NCBI GenBank assembly: GCA_015657535.1
Contig: JADHZB010001321.1
Span: 1,338 to 30,195 of the forward strand
DNA: 28,858 bases
Reading direction: 5' to 3'
DNA from: Nephromyces sp. MM_2019
Lineage: Eukaryota > Apicomplexa > Aconoidasida > Nephromycida
Of this stretch, positions 19,594-28,858 are shown in pieces. The position numbers were made by a program, and so were the translations under genes. The first letter of the stretch is position 1. Each line of letters starts with the position of its first letter. Under the pieces are notes generated by a model that worked only from the letters and a program-made list of their open reading frames with translations, was not told the DNA's origin and ran no database searches.

Positions 19594-19677
19594 CGATCAA
19601 ATGGCGCACACAATTTCGTATGGCATGAAGAAGTAGTTCTTTCCAGTAACTCAATCCATATGACCTTGTAGCTAAAA
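19594..19677 (-). CDS. Predicted internal exon, minus strand, 27 codons
   Basis: Between AG acceptors (TTGAACTTTCAG or the TTTTAG 6 bp on) and a consensus donor GTAAGC. Reads LATRSYGLSYWKELLLHAIR then NCVRHLI, phase 1 in, 1 out. HEAT/ARM-like helical character, family not recognised. The plus strand is also open here (a 37-residue frame at 19,523-19,636). The minus call rests on the donor and on the strand of the neighbours. Confidence 0.35.
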
Positions 19678-19887
19678 CTGAAAGTTCAACTAGCATGTAG
19701 ATTCTGACGGTAAGCTAGGATTTTACGCCAATATGTACCTGTAAGGTGTGTGAATTAACTTTTTGACATTAATAACAGCAGGTGCTAGTGATTCTGGATC
19801 CTTGTTTCTACAAACTTTTATTTTTTGTAGGCTCAAGCATTCTCTGCTAGCTGCTAGAAGCATAAAGGAATTTATACGATAAACTAG

Positions 19888-20139
19888 TCACAATAATAGC
19901 AGTAAAAACGACAGCAAATTTTTTCTTATTATAAGAGCAGAAATACACGAGAATGGCTTCACCATAAGTCCACTATTGTTATTAGCTTGCTGAAATCTTG
20001 TAAGCAACAAGGTCTTTAGAAAAATCGTAGAGCCTTCAGGTTCAGGCTGAATGCCAGCTAAAATCAGCTTATAAAATAGTAATAGTATGAATGAACTAGG
20101 TAGCAAAAAAAGTGCATATACTAAAGCCTCATGCAACAT
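19888..20139 (-). CDS. Possible small membrane protein or 5' exon, minus strand
   Basis: An 83-codon frame from ATG, beginning MLHEALVYALFLLPSSFILL then LFYKLILAGI (a strong hydrophobic segment), followed by a polar part (QPEPEGSTIF) and a second hydrophobic end (LLSFLLLLL). Could be a two-pass small membrane protein or the first exon of the gene containing 19,594-19,677. AG sites inside the frame allow shorter exons. No family recognised. Confidence 0.33.
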   Translation of the reverse strand: MLHEALVYALFLLPSSFILLLFYKLILAGIQPEPEGSTIFLKTLLLTRFQQANNNSGLMVKPFSCISALIIRKNLLSFLLLLL

Positions 20140-20478
20140 AGAAGTAGAAAGCTACGTTTTGAAAAAGCAACGATAATCCGTGAATTTCTGGAGGTTTAAC
20201 AGGCTAAATATACTAGCTTCTACATGTTAAACCAGTTTTGGAAGATGTGATTAGATGCGCTAGTACACAGGTAGACTAATCAATCTGCGAAGAGTCAAAG
20301 ATTTGCTGTTCAAGCAATTATAAACAAAAGACTTGTTCAACCACTGGAAGCACTAGAATATAGAGTTAATTTTACCGAATTCTAATGATGGGAGTGGACC
20401 TAGACACAAAAACACTATGCAGGAAGCTGTGCTAGTCGATCGAAAAAAGGCTGGCGAATATACCCGCTAATGAAGCTA

Positions 20479-23246
20479 CTATGGTGACCGCTTCATGTTT
20501 TGCAGAAGTTTAGTATACTGGGCAACATACTTGTTCTGGAACAACATATATTTTTGCATTGTCTTACTTTTTATCATGTTGTAAGCAATCATCCAAGTGC
20601 TCTGAAAATCATATGTTTGTTCTATTGCCTTACTATCATTTTGTGTGTGTATAGATAGCAGTATTTGATACGGGTAAAATGCATTCTTCAAAATGTTACT
20701 ACACAATTTGAACGAAGACAGACTAGTAGCGAATAAAAATTTTACTCTGATAAAAAACGTAGAAACCACCATGTGTTGTGGAGAAGGCAATTGCTGGACC
20801 GACTTTTTACGATTTCTTTCTTTTTGTACTGTAAAGAGAGCTTTTCATGATGCAGAATGGCTTAGTATTTGCATTGTTTTAAAAAAAAAGACTCACAAGA
20901 AATATGTAAAGGGTATCAGTGGGGAAAAAAATTGCGGGAAATATGTGAAGGGTATCTTTATCAAAAAACAGTTAGAAAACTGTCCAGTGATAACTTCATT
21001 ATACAAAAAAGAGCATAGTATATACTAAAGAGATTTTTTTCAAAAATATAACTTTACGAATAAAGTATTAATGTCAGAGTTTATGCACAGGTCACAAGTA
21101 ATGGCCTCGTGCTATTATCCTCAGATAATCAAACAGTTACTGGCTTAAAAATTCAGACAGGAAAAAGTCTCCGTATGACCTGCGTAATTAGTGCCTTCTG
21201 CTGGATTTTACCATATTAGAAAAAAAAAGTAAACGTAAAATTCTGGTGGTATCTAACCCCGATTCCCATGACTTGCTCTAGATACTTGTCTCTGCACTTT
21301 ATTTCAGCGAGTACCAGACAAATTGCAATAAAATCCTCTGATGTACGGACGCTATCCGAGAAGAGGTAGATGTTTTATGCAGAAGTAATAAATGTGACTC
21401 ACTTTGTATGCAGAAGCAATACATGAGACTGGTGTTACAACTTTAAGTGACGAGCTAGCAAGGGCATTAGCAAAAAGAGCATGCCAAAATTGTTGCACAA
21501 AAAGAACTAGAAAAAGGTATATTTTCCTCGTTAAACGCGCAAGCGCTTCTCTTAGTATTTACTATGCAGGAAATCAGTAATAAACATAACTGAAATTTAA
21601 ACTTATTTATAGACTTACGGCGCAAATACCAATATTATTATTTGGTCTGTTTGTCATTTTGCGAATTTCAATCCGCCTAGCTTAAAATTTGCAAAAGCCG
21701 TGTCCGTACCTTGCCAGCTTTCTCTCATATTTTGAGGTTTTTAAAACTCCACACGGCTTAGAGACTACAAAAAATCATAGATGCGTGTACCTTGGAATGA
21801 AGTCATTGTTATACGCTTCTATTCAAATTGTAAAACTACAGTTATGAGCCTCACCAAGCGCGCATACATAGGTGTTACAATGATGGCATGGAAAAGTATA
21901 TACACCCCCTCGAGTTTTTCTGAGTGGGGGTTTTCTACCTTTTGTAGGAGAAATTTTTATCTTACATTTCAAAAAATTCATAGAATCACAGTAGAATATT
22001 TTTCTAACAAAGAAGCACGCTCATAATTGGAGCATCGTGTGTCACCGTGTGTATGAAGCAGACTAGGAAACATTGTTGAATGCTCCTGTGTATGAAACAG
22101 ACAAGAAAGCATTATTATTTACCCCTGCGTATGAAACAGGCAACAAAACATTTTCATCTACCCCTGTCTGAGATACAGTTAGCGTGGAATTTGACCTATT
22201 TTTTGTTCGAGGATACACAGGACATTCAGAGTGTGAAAGTAGAAATTACTGGTGTCAAGATTTATATTTGCAGTACTTTAACAATCGAGGAGCGCGATTA
22301 CTTACAAGTATAGAAAAAAACCGACGAAACTTCATGCATAGCATTATAAATAAGAATCACACGCGGTCACAACCCTATAATCACCATTGCTCTCAGCGCA
22401 GGAGTATAAGTTTATCCACATCATAAAGCAGCTTATCAGTTCATTAATTAATCCAAATGAGACATTCCTGAGTTTTTCCCAAATCCTATATTGCAAGAAA
22501 TGATAGGCTGATATACGTACCATTTGCTGGAAAATTAGTTGAATAGGCAGTTTCTGCTTGTACTGATTCTAAAAAAAAACGCAACGCACCTGCAATATTT
22601 TGTAACTAATGAATATATGCTTTTATATAAAAGAAAGGAAAATGATCATTCCGCATAATAGATACTCATTTCTAGTCTTTTCCGTATATCCAGTAGATTC
22701 AGAATTCGTTGTTACGCCAGAATGCTATCTGATTTTACTCTTGATTATATCTCTATGGCTCATAGGCGTTGCTTATGACTAGACATTCAGTCAGTCCGTG
22801 CATGAAATCACTTTTCTAAAGGAACGCAGTAATTTGTATATTGAGTTGACTACTCAAATAAGATGAAAAGTTATTTCATTCAGTAAACTGGGTAAGTATT
22901 TTTAGTTTGTGTGCGGCTACTGAAATAAGATGAAAAGCTTTTTCATTCAGTAAACTGGAATTATCAAACCTTTTCAAGACACTGAACCACTCCGAGTAAA
23001 ATCTAAATGAATCCTTTTTTTAGTCTAGGAAGAGAAACTCAAGAAAACTTTGCAAAGATTATATGACCACAGCAAGCAACATTATCTCCACGATATATGG
23101 AAAGTGGCTAATCTGATTGAAAACATTATTTTTGCTTGATTTTACCTCGCGTTAATCGAATAGGAGAAGATTTCCGGAAATTCTTCGTGTGCAAAATCCC
23201 AGCAAATTGCAGGGAAAAAGAGAAACGCAGCGGCGAAATGGCTCAT
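20479..23246 (-). CDS. Predicted secreted protein gene, minus strand, four exons
   Basis: Exon 1, 23146-23246: ATG then MSHFAAAFLFFPAICWDFAH and EEFPEIFSYSINA, donor GTAAAA; the first 18 or so residues look like a signal peptide. Exon 2, 21966-22003, after GTGCTTCTTTGTTAG: KIFYCDSMNFLK, donor GTAAGA. Exon 3, 21710-21764, after CTATGATTTTTTGTAG: SKPCGVLKTSKYERKLA, donor GTACGG. Exon 4, 20479-20746, after CTACGTTTTTTATCAG: VKFLFATSLSSFKLCSNILK ... and a Lys/Gln/Tyr-rich helical end (NKYVAQYTKLLQNMKRSP) with TAG. Phases 2, 1 and 2 agree through the whole chain, giving about 153 residues. The first and third introns are about 1.1 and 1.0 kb and could hide more exons. No family recognised. Confidence 0.48.
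20899..20956. repeat. Two-copy direct repeat, 39-bp spacing
   Basis: GAAATATGTAAAGGGTATC at 20899 and GAAATATGTGAAGGGTATC at 20938, within the last intron of the gene 20,479-23,246. It makes an apparent YVKGI repeat in a plus-strand frame that is not supported as coding. Confidence 0.75.
22046..22201. repeat. 39-bp tandem repeat, about 4 copies
   Basis: The GTGTATGAA-type word recurs at 22049, 22088, 22127 and (diverged) 22166, exactly 39 bp apart. On the minus strand the unit contains TGTTTCATACGCAG, an acceptor-like word. A plus-strand frame shows a 13-residue repeat (LPLRMKQATKHFH type), but the first and last units hold stops in the other frames. Treated as intronic. Confidence 0.75.
22850..22958. 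repeat. 42-bp direct repeat, 67-bp period
   Basis: CTACTCAAATAAGATGAAAA and the following 22 bp at 22850-22891 recur at 22917-22958 with two or three changes. It sits in the first intron of the gene 20,479-23,246. Confidence 0.85.
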
Positions 23247-23583
23247 TTTTTTGGTTTTTATCCCCAATAAGGCAATGCTTTAGACGATGATGCGTTGAAA
23301 TCCAGTGTATTAGATTTGAATTTTAGGAGCTGAGGCTGTCTTGCGGCTCTTACGAGCACTGAGTCTATGAAATGGATATCAAGCAGATCAAGAAGCCTAA
23401 AATTACCCCTAAATATATGCTTCCGCCAGGAATCTTAGCTGGATACGCCATGCTTACATAAATTTATCCTTATAGTTGGGTGTTTTCATTAATAGTATTT
23501 ACAGATAGAAAGCTATTGAACTTCTTCCTTATGCTTATTTCTACAGTATAATGGCGATTGATACTAGCTAATTTTAGACCACT

Positions 23584-23787
23584 TTAAAAGCTTTCTTTTA
23601 ATACCACAGCATAGTACTGATTGATTCCATCGGCGTATACAAGGCTTTTAAGAATTTTTCTTTGGATAAATATCATGGCAATAGATCTATTGACTGCAAA
23701 AGAAAAACTTTTTACGCACACAAGATTGTATAGCTGAAGCACCATATGTTCTAAAGACTTTCCAGCTGCTTTTACTAGTTGAGTAGA
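23584..23787 (-). CDS. Terminal exon of an unidentified minus-strand gene, 67 residues
   Basis: Acceptor GCATAGCCTTTTTTGCAAG, then one open frame to TAA: STQLVKAAGKSLEHMVLQLY, NLVCVKSFSFAVNRSIAMIF, IQRKILKSLVYADGINQYYA, and VVLKESF. Phase 0 in. A regular amphipathic pattern and normal composition make it one of the best exons of the window. An upstream piece on the same strand near 23,820-23,880 (YLSIDVIAFFGEKNIPLAV) would join in phase 0 only through a 29-nt intron, so the link is uncertain. No family recognised. Confidence 0.5.
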   Translation of the reverse strand, partial: STQLVKAAGKSLEHMVLQLYNLVCVKSFSFAVNRSIAMIFIQRKILKSLVYADGINQYYAVVLKESF

Positions 23788-24119
23788 CTTGCAAAAAAGG
23801 CTATGCTAATTGACACTACGGCGAGAGGGATATTTTTTTCCCCAAAAAAAGCAATAACATCAATAGAGAGATATTCTGCATCCAATGCATATACACGTGA
23901 TTAGCGAACTTTTTTAGCAGCGTGAAGCAAGAGCTTCATATAATACAAAAACGTAGCGTATGAAACTAGCTAAGACATGGAGTTCAGATAACAGCTACAA
24001 CCTGCGAAATATTTTTTTGTTTCTGCTGATTACCGAAAAAAAAAATACGACTATTGTGTGCTTAGCTATGCTCATCATTGCTAACGGAAGCAGAAAAGGA
24101 AGGAAAACTCTATCACCTC

Positions 24120-24259
24120 TAAAAGCGGGTTTTTCATTGTAGCACCATCACACACACAGTAAATCAAAGTAGTGTGTGCTTAGTGTAGCTTAAAAGCGGT
24201 TCGTTCATTGTAGCAAAAAAACACATAATGCATGAAATCGGTATATGCTTAGTGTAGCT
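24120..24259. repeat. Two-copy tandem repeat of about 70 bp
   Basis: Units at 24120-24190 and 24191-24259 both begin TAAAAGCGGnT..TTCATTGTAGC and end TGCTTAGTGTAGCT, with a diverged centre. The array lies just beyond the stop of the minus-strand gene ending at 24,277, so it may be in its 3' UTR or in the spacer. Confidence 0.85.
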
Positions 24260-24276
24260 TAATGATCCATATATTA

Positions 24277-24973
24277 TTATGTCATGAGGGAGCTAAAACC
24301 ACAGCATGCATCTTCTAAAGCCTCTTTTTCTTCACGGTCTTCTAGCAGGTGGCTTTGCTTTTCCAGTAAAGTTGATATACCATTAACAGGCGAAGTTTGA
24401 AAATTCTTACGACACACAGATATTATCTTGACACACACACATATGTGCAACACACTCCTACCCACGAAATGCAAACACATTACCCCAACACACACGCTCC
24501 CTCACGACACACACACATTCCTCCAGCACATGCGTACCGCACATACACCACAGATAAACCCCATAGACACGCACCACAGATACATGCTTTCAACCACTTG
24601 CATACCACATACACATGTTGTTGACCCACCCACACACACACACCCCAAGCATCCACACGCGCACACACCAAGCACCGACACATACACATATCCTTCCCTC
24701 AGATACCCATCCCTTACGAACCCACCCCTCACACACGCCCACCACTCAATCCCCAACACTCATGCACGCACCCACCACACACATGCACGCACCCCCTTAC
24801 ACATTCCTACCACGCACAGCTCATCATCCCGGAAACGCCCGCTCCTTCAAAACACCACACGCACAACCTCTCCCTCAGTAAAAAGTTTTCCTCTGTGGGG
24901 GTTATTCATAGAGCTTTGAGACCCCTCTCTCCATCTGTCTAATCTGCTTGGCACTGCTCGCGATCCCTCCTTC
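24277..24973 (-). CDS. 3' end of an unidentified minus-strand gene (2 exons)
   Basis: Terminal exon 24277-24405 reads NFQTSPVNGISTLLEKQSHL then LEDREEKEALEDACCGFSSL, M, T and TAA: an acidic, coiled-coil-like segment. The upstream exon 24859-24973 follows a good acceptor TTGATGCTTTTGCAG and reads KEGSRAVPSRLDRWREGSQS then SMNNPHRGKLFTEGE. The donor is probably GTGGTG at 24858, which gives phase 0 as needed; it is weak. The intron is TG-rich on the minus strand throughout 24,410-24,860. A second frame of the upstream exon, IASSAKQIRQMERGVSKLYE, ends at a stop and is equally protein-like. No family recognised. Confidence 0.42.
24428..24858 (-). other. TG-rich intron (CA-rich on plus)
   Basis: Nearly continuous CAC/CACA sequence on the plus strand, which yields a 163-residue His/Thr/Pro frame with no biological support. 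Best read as the intron between the two exons of the minus-strand gene ending at 24,277. Confidence 0.5.
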
Positions 24974-25019
24974 CTGCAAAAGCATCAAACACACACATTA
25001 TGGCTCTAGTCCTGTAGAG

Positions 25020-25160
25020 ATGGCATTGTGGGCACCCCACTCAGCTAACCGTATGAGAGTCTAATTTCTCAGCTTCTATGTGTGTGGTGGGTTTTTCTCC
25101 CTCTTCCTCTCGTCTTCACAGACCCTCTGCTAAATCATCTTTACTCTGAGAATATATGCG
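25020..25160 (+). CDS. Possible 5' exons of the right-hand plus-strand gene
   Basis: ATG 25020 reads MALWAPHSAN to a donor GTATGA at 25051. The strong acceptor TCTTCCTCTCGTCTTCACAG precedes 25122, which continues in matching phase 1 as PLLNHLYSENIC. The second exon lacks a clean donor (GTTCAA at 25161 would fit the phase), and the next link to 25,539 is missing. Weak but suggestive. A competing minus-strand reading (VFDKLTLLHCCSSFLTTLIC, donor GTAAGC) overlaps at about 25,349-25,430. Confidence 0.22.
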
Positions 25161-25538
25161 GTTCAATTACGACTTCTCAATCGCATCTACTAAACTGAGC
25201 AGCAGAGACTACATCTATACATCTCCAAGCCTTGATTCCATCTCAAGATATCATCATATTTGAAGCGATTTCAGAGGCAACGCAAGCACACACAAAGCAA
25301 AATCACAACAAAGAAGGCGATAGAAACTACTATTTCCTTCACTCGCTTACCTATTAAGTTGATGCAGATTAGCGTAGTAAGGAAGCTGCTACAGCAGTGA
25401 AGGAGAGTGAGTTTGTCGAATACATTCTTCGGAAGGGTCTGTGTGTGTGTAGTCCCTTCCCTCTATCCTCTTCTTGTGCTTATTTTTATAAAAAAAGTTG
25501 GATCTTTCGTCAAGTTTGATGATTTTGCCTCTTTTCAG

Positions 25539-28500
25539 CGAAAAACAAGTGTTTTTCTAGAGGATATTTGATAGTCGCCGTTGACTCCCTAGCCTTCAGG
25601 TGTGTGAAGAAGGTATGAGGAGATGGTAAATGATTGATTTGCACTTTTTTCTGGGAAAAATGGAGGAAATATTAGGAACCTGGGGTGTTTGTGTGCGGAA
25701 ATCTGCTTCTTCTAATCCTTGAAGTTTTAGGTGTGTGTGGCACGTGATAATAGGTGTATTTCTGCGCGTGAGTTATGCAGAATTAATGAGGGTAGAGAAG
25801 CACTTGGATGTTTTCAGTGTGTGCTTCATGTCGTTAAGGGGAAAAGTCTGTACTTTTTTTGCATACACAGATGTTTATTTGTTTGCACATACCCTGTCAA
25901 ATTACGTTACGCGCCCACGCCCTGAACTTGTTGCACACACTGTATTTCTGCCTCACACACATTCCTGCCACACACACACTTCACGCTTAAACCCTAGCAT
26001 TTTCTCCGCTTTATCTGCGAAGAAATTCCTTGAAATTCTGCGGAAATACACGAAAGCTATCAGCTTCTCCCTCTTCTTATAATATTGAAAAATCCATGCA
26101 CAAAACTGTTTTTTTCCTAGTTTTCGGCGATGCTATTCATCAACCTATAAATTTCCTAGTCTAAGCACATAAAAGGGTTGCTTCTTTTATGTGCAGAGCT
26201 CACAAACAAATGCATCTTCACATCTTCTTTGTGGGCAGAATGGGTGAAGGAATAAATTTCTTTACCTTAAAGATGAGAGATTTCTTTTTGTGAGGAATTT
26301 TCTGTGGAGATTGCAGCGCATCAGCTTCTTCTTCCTTTTGTGTGGAGGTTGAGGAGGGATGGTGTGTGTGTGTTGAGGGGTAATGGAGGCTTTTGTGGAT
26401 TTGAGGGTGGAATGTTATGTGTTAAGAGGTGGTGGAGGCTTTCATGGGTTGAATCTAGGATGCTGTGTGTTGAGAGGTGGTGTAGTCTCTCAATCTTCTT
26501 CGCTAAGATATGAATATGCTGAGGAAGAGAAGGCATGTTTAGTTCCACACACACGCTCAAGTTTTCTTTCATACCTAAAATTTGATTCTAGACTAAGGAT
26601 TCTCGCTGAGCTTCACACGTATGTGTGTGTGCTATTCTCAAGATGACGGCGACTAACGCTTGTTTCTAGGCTTAAGCTTATCGCTAAGAATATTTTTCAG
26701 GGCTGTAAAGAGGCTGCTTTCTCTTAAGCTTTGAGATAATTGCCGTGAAATCTTCATCCTGTCCTCTTTTTAATACTGACACATACCACCTTTTTTGTGT
26801 ATTATTTTGAACAAGTAGAGGCACAGGGGCCTTCAATTCACCACGCATACACCCCCTTGAATACTATTCTTTTCAAAGCAAATTCATCTTCGTGTGCTAT
26901 GCTCACAAGCATCAGAATGGAGTTTTAAAGACGACGAAAACAGGTGCATGTGCAAAGTGAAGATGGTATGTGTGTTGTACTCAAACTTCAGGTGATGCTG
27001 CGGAGGCTCAGTATATCAAGCAGTAGCTCCTTGAGAATATATTCGTAGCATGTGTGTGTGGATGGTGAAATGTGTGTGCAGCAGTTGCTTGTAGCTTATG
27101 TGTATTGTGAAGTGTGTGTGAAACGGTTGCTTTAGCACATGCGCACACTGGTGTGTGTGTAAGTGACGCTCATTTCTTGTGTATGTTCCCCTATACGCCT
27201 GAGCTACTGAACTGTGTGCTGCTTCTTACTTTTTTCCTTCAAGTTGGGAGGAAAGCTTGTGTGCTGGCTAAAAACTTTCAACATTTTGCACTGAAAACGC
27301 TCATGCCCTTTGATTTCACACACACATGCGCTCAGATGCACTCAGACATATATAAACTCCGATCCACACACATACACACACAGCTTTATATGGTTATGCA
27401 AATAGATCTGCGGAGGAGTATGCAAGCTTAGGTGCACTCTGATGCGAACAAGCAAATGCACACTCACAAATTTCACATCCACCCGCCAATGTGCACCCGC
27501 ACACACTCCCATTTCATCCACGATAATACTTTCAGGCTTGCCTGTTCTCAGGCTTCTTCCACGGTTTTCCTCTATACTTACCTGCTTTTACAGGCTTCCG
27601 TCAGTGTGTATAGCTATGATAAGCGCAGCAACTCTTAATGTGCTCGTCTGCCATGAAGATGGAAGGAATCCTAGTCACTCACAGATTGTCTTGTGTGTTC
27701 TTAGTCAACTTCGCTCTCTAAGGCCATCTTCCATACAGTGTGTTTCTTCGTAGGGATCTTTACAAGGTGTGTGTCGGTTTCTACGCACACACAGCAGGGA
27801 AGCTCTGATTACAGCACGAAGAAATGGTGTCAGTGTGTGTTTGTGTGCTTGAAGTTTTTACGTATATTTTTTTAATCCATTGTTTTAAATGCACTTTTTA
27901 TTGTATATCAGGTGTGAAGAGCACGTGTTTTATCAAAGAAAAGCCCTTCTCTACGTGTGTGCGTGTGTGTAGCTTCACTCAAAAGACTAGCTGTTTAGCG
28001 CTATACTACTTTGTGGTGTAGCTTTACTCACATGCAAATTTTTCATGTGTGTGCGTCGCTCTTCTTGCCGTCTTTTCTTCAATCTTGTCGCTTGAAGAAG
28101 TATCGGAGGTTTCCAGCTTCATATGCAGCTGCTTCTTTGAGAGAGACAGAGATAGAGAGCAGCAGCGAGACATACACAGAGAGGGAGACACACACACACA
28201 CACACACACAGAGGGAGAGACACACACGCGCATACGCACACAGAAAGACAGAGAGAGAGGCTCGTGGCTCTCTCTCTGTGTTTGCCACTATATATGGTTG
28301 GTATATAGATGCGAGTGTGAGAGCTCAGCTGCCTACCTCTTGAAGCAAGGGCAATTGTTGTGTGTATACGCGTGAATTTTTGTGTGTGCATCTTTTTATC
28401 TGTGTGTGTATATCTGATTTTACATGTCTTGTGTGTCTTTATCTGCTGTTTGTGTGCATCAGTGTGACTCTGTGTTTGTGTGCATCTCTGTGTGTCTCTG

Positions 28501-28858
28501 TACATATCTCTCTCTCTCTCCCATCCCCTAACCCCCCCCCCCTTCAAGATGGTAATAATTTGGGAAAACCCCTGTTTTATAGATCTAGCGGTTTCAGAAG
28601 CCTTCACTCTGAACCCTAGCATACTAGGAACTTCTTGTAGTCAGCATACAGGCATTCTTAGCTTTGTGAAGTTCTATACTTCGTTGATTGATAAAATCAC
28701 TACTTCCTGCCAAGATCTTCCTGCTATCATCAAAGTATGTTTGATGGAGGTAAAGGTGATGCTGGCAGATGTGGATGAGGCCATGTGGAAGAAGCTTCAT
28801 TCGCTGTTTAAGGGGGCTCCAAAGATTGACTTTCAGCTTCTTCATACTTTTATTGGAG
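25539..28858 (+). CDS. Plus-strand multi-exon gene, right end open; last exon RasGAP-like (tentative)
   Basis: Phase-matched exons: 25539-25599 (CFSRGYLIVAVDSLAF), 26197-26289 (HIFFVGRMGEGINFFTLKMR), 26508-26618 (YEYAEEEKACLVPHTRSSFL, LRILAELH), 26879-26943 (KFIFVCYAHKHQNGVLKTTK), 27244 on (GRKACVLAKNFQHFALKT; 3' end unresolved). A second phase-matched block: 27594-27741 (LNVLVCHEDGRNPSHSQIVL), 27795-27826 (QGSSDYSTKKW), 27912-27954 (CEEHVFYQRKALLY), 28549-28858. The last exon reads ENPCFIDLAVSEAF, FVKFYTSLIDKITTSCQDLP, AIIKVCLMEVKVML, and KGAPKIDFQLLHTFIG. The I..S...lP..i......l....p..d..LL...iG spacing resembles the C-terminal half of RasGAP/IQGAP-type GAP domains, whose RF.NPA motif would follow beyond the window. 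This is a weak, pattern-level match; the exon chain itself is stronger. Confidence 0.5.
26372..26500. repeat. 48-49-bp tandem repeat, about 2.7 copies
   Basis: GTTGAGGGGTAATGGAGGCT type units start at 26372, 26421 and 26469. The array lies wholly inside the predicted 218-bp intron 26290-26507 and creates tryptophan/glycine-rich frames that are not coding in this model. Confidence 0.85.
27955..28548 (+). other. Intron with CA/GA half facing TG/CT half, ending in a C-rich tract
   Basis: The donor GTGTGTGCGTG follows exon 27912-27954. The left part (28,138-28,255) is GA- and CA-rich. The right part (28,262-28,520) is TG- and CT-rich, so the two are complementary over long stretches. The intron ends CTCTCTCTCCCATCCCC, then a C run, then TTCAAG at 28,543-28,548. 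Confidence 0.5.

Noticed and set aside
19523..19636. Plus-strand 37-residue frame (QEDDEYHFSGPTSRTKS...)
   Set aside because: Attractive composition, but it begins inside the 19-bp array, has no clear acceptor, and overlaps a minus-strand exon with a consensus donor. Kept as an open alternative only.
23694..23721. A possible 28-nt intron (GTGTGCG ... TTTTGCAG)
   Set aside because: Another frame is open without any intron over the whole 23584-23787 stretch and gives a coherent 67-residue end, so the mini-intron is not needed.
24428..24919. 163-residue His/Thr/Pro-rich plus-strand frame
   Set aside because: Almost pure CAC/CACA repeat; best read as a TG-rich intron of the minus-strand gene.

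Overview
The window looks like nuclear DNA of an intron-rich eukaryote, most probably a unicellular protist. No bacterial-type gene or operon is visible. The only confidently named gene is the 3' end of SEC24 (COPII coat), split into four small exons (about 70 to 110 bp) with consensus GT..AG borders. Everything else was found by combining splice sites, open frames, exon phase and protein-like composition. Apart from SEC24 and a tentative RasGAP-like tail I could not name products. The SEC24 C-terminal half reads like an apicomplexan/alveolate type, but that is an impression and not a tested placement. I saw no tRNA, rRNA, CRISPR or recognisable transposon.

The sequence is full of (TG)n/(CA)n. 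These tracts have a direction: in every model I could build, introns are TG-rich on the sense strand. This serves as a strand marker. TG dominates the plus strand at 1-2,280, 3,130-3,480 and most of 25,400-28,500, while CA dominates most of the middle. Exon models agree: two plus-strand genes at the left (SEC24 end; a small gene at 2,625-3,697), a long run of minus-strand genes from about 3,790 to 24,973, and one plus-strand gene from about 25,540 to the right edge.

The minus-strand block contains at least ten gene ends or starts: terminal exons ending at 3,790, 4,973, 8,256, 11,468, 14,631, 16,794, 20,479, 23,584 and 24,277, and likely starts at 16,722 and 23,246. Several chains are phase-consistent over 3-4 exons. 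The best are 10,685-11,193, 15,868-16,722, and 20,479-23,246; the last gives an apparently complete protein of about 153 residues with an N-terminal signal peptide. The right-hand plus-strand gene (25,539 onward) has a chain of phase-matched exons, and its last visible exon carries a pattern reminiscent of the C-terminal half of a RasGAP domain.

Introns and spacers carry many short tandem arrays (10, 15, 16, 19, 39, 48, 56, 67 and 70 bp units). Several array units contain splice-acceptor-like cores. C-rich pyrimidine tracts sit directly before some acceptors and give G-rich stretches on the opposite strand. All minus-strand models are my own splicing predictions and need transcript evidence.
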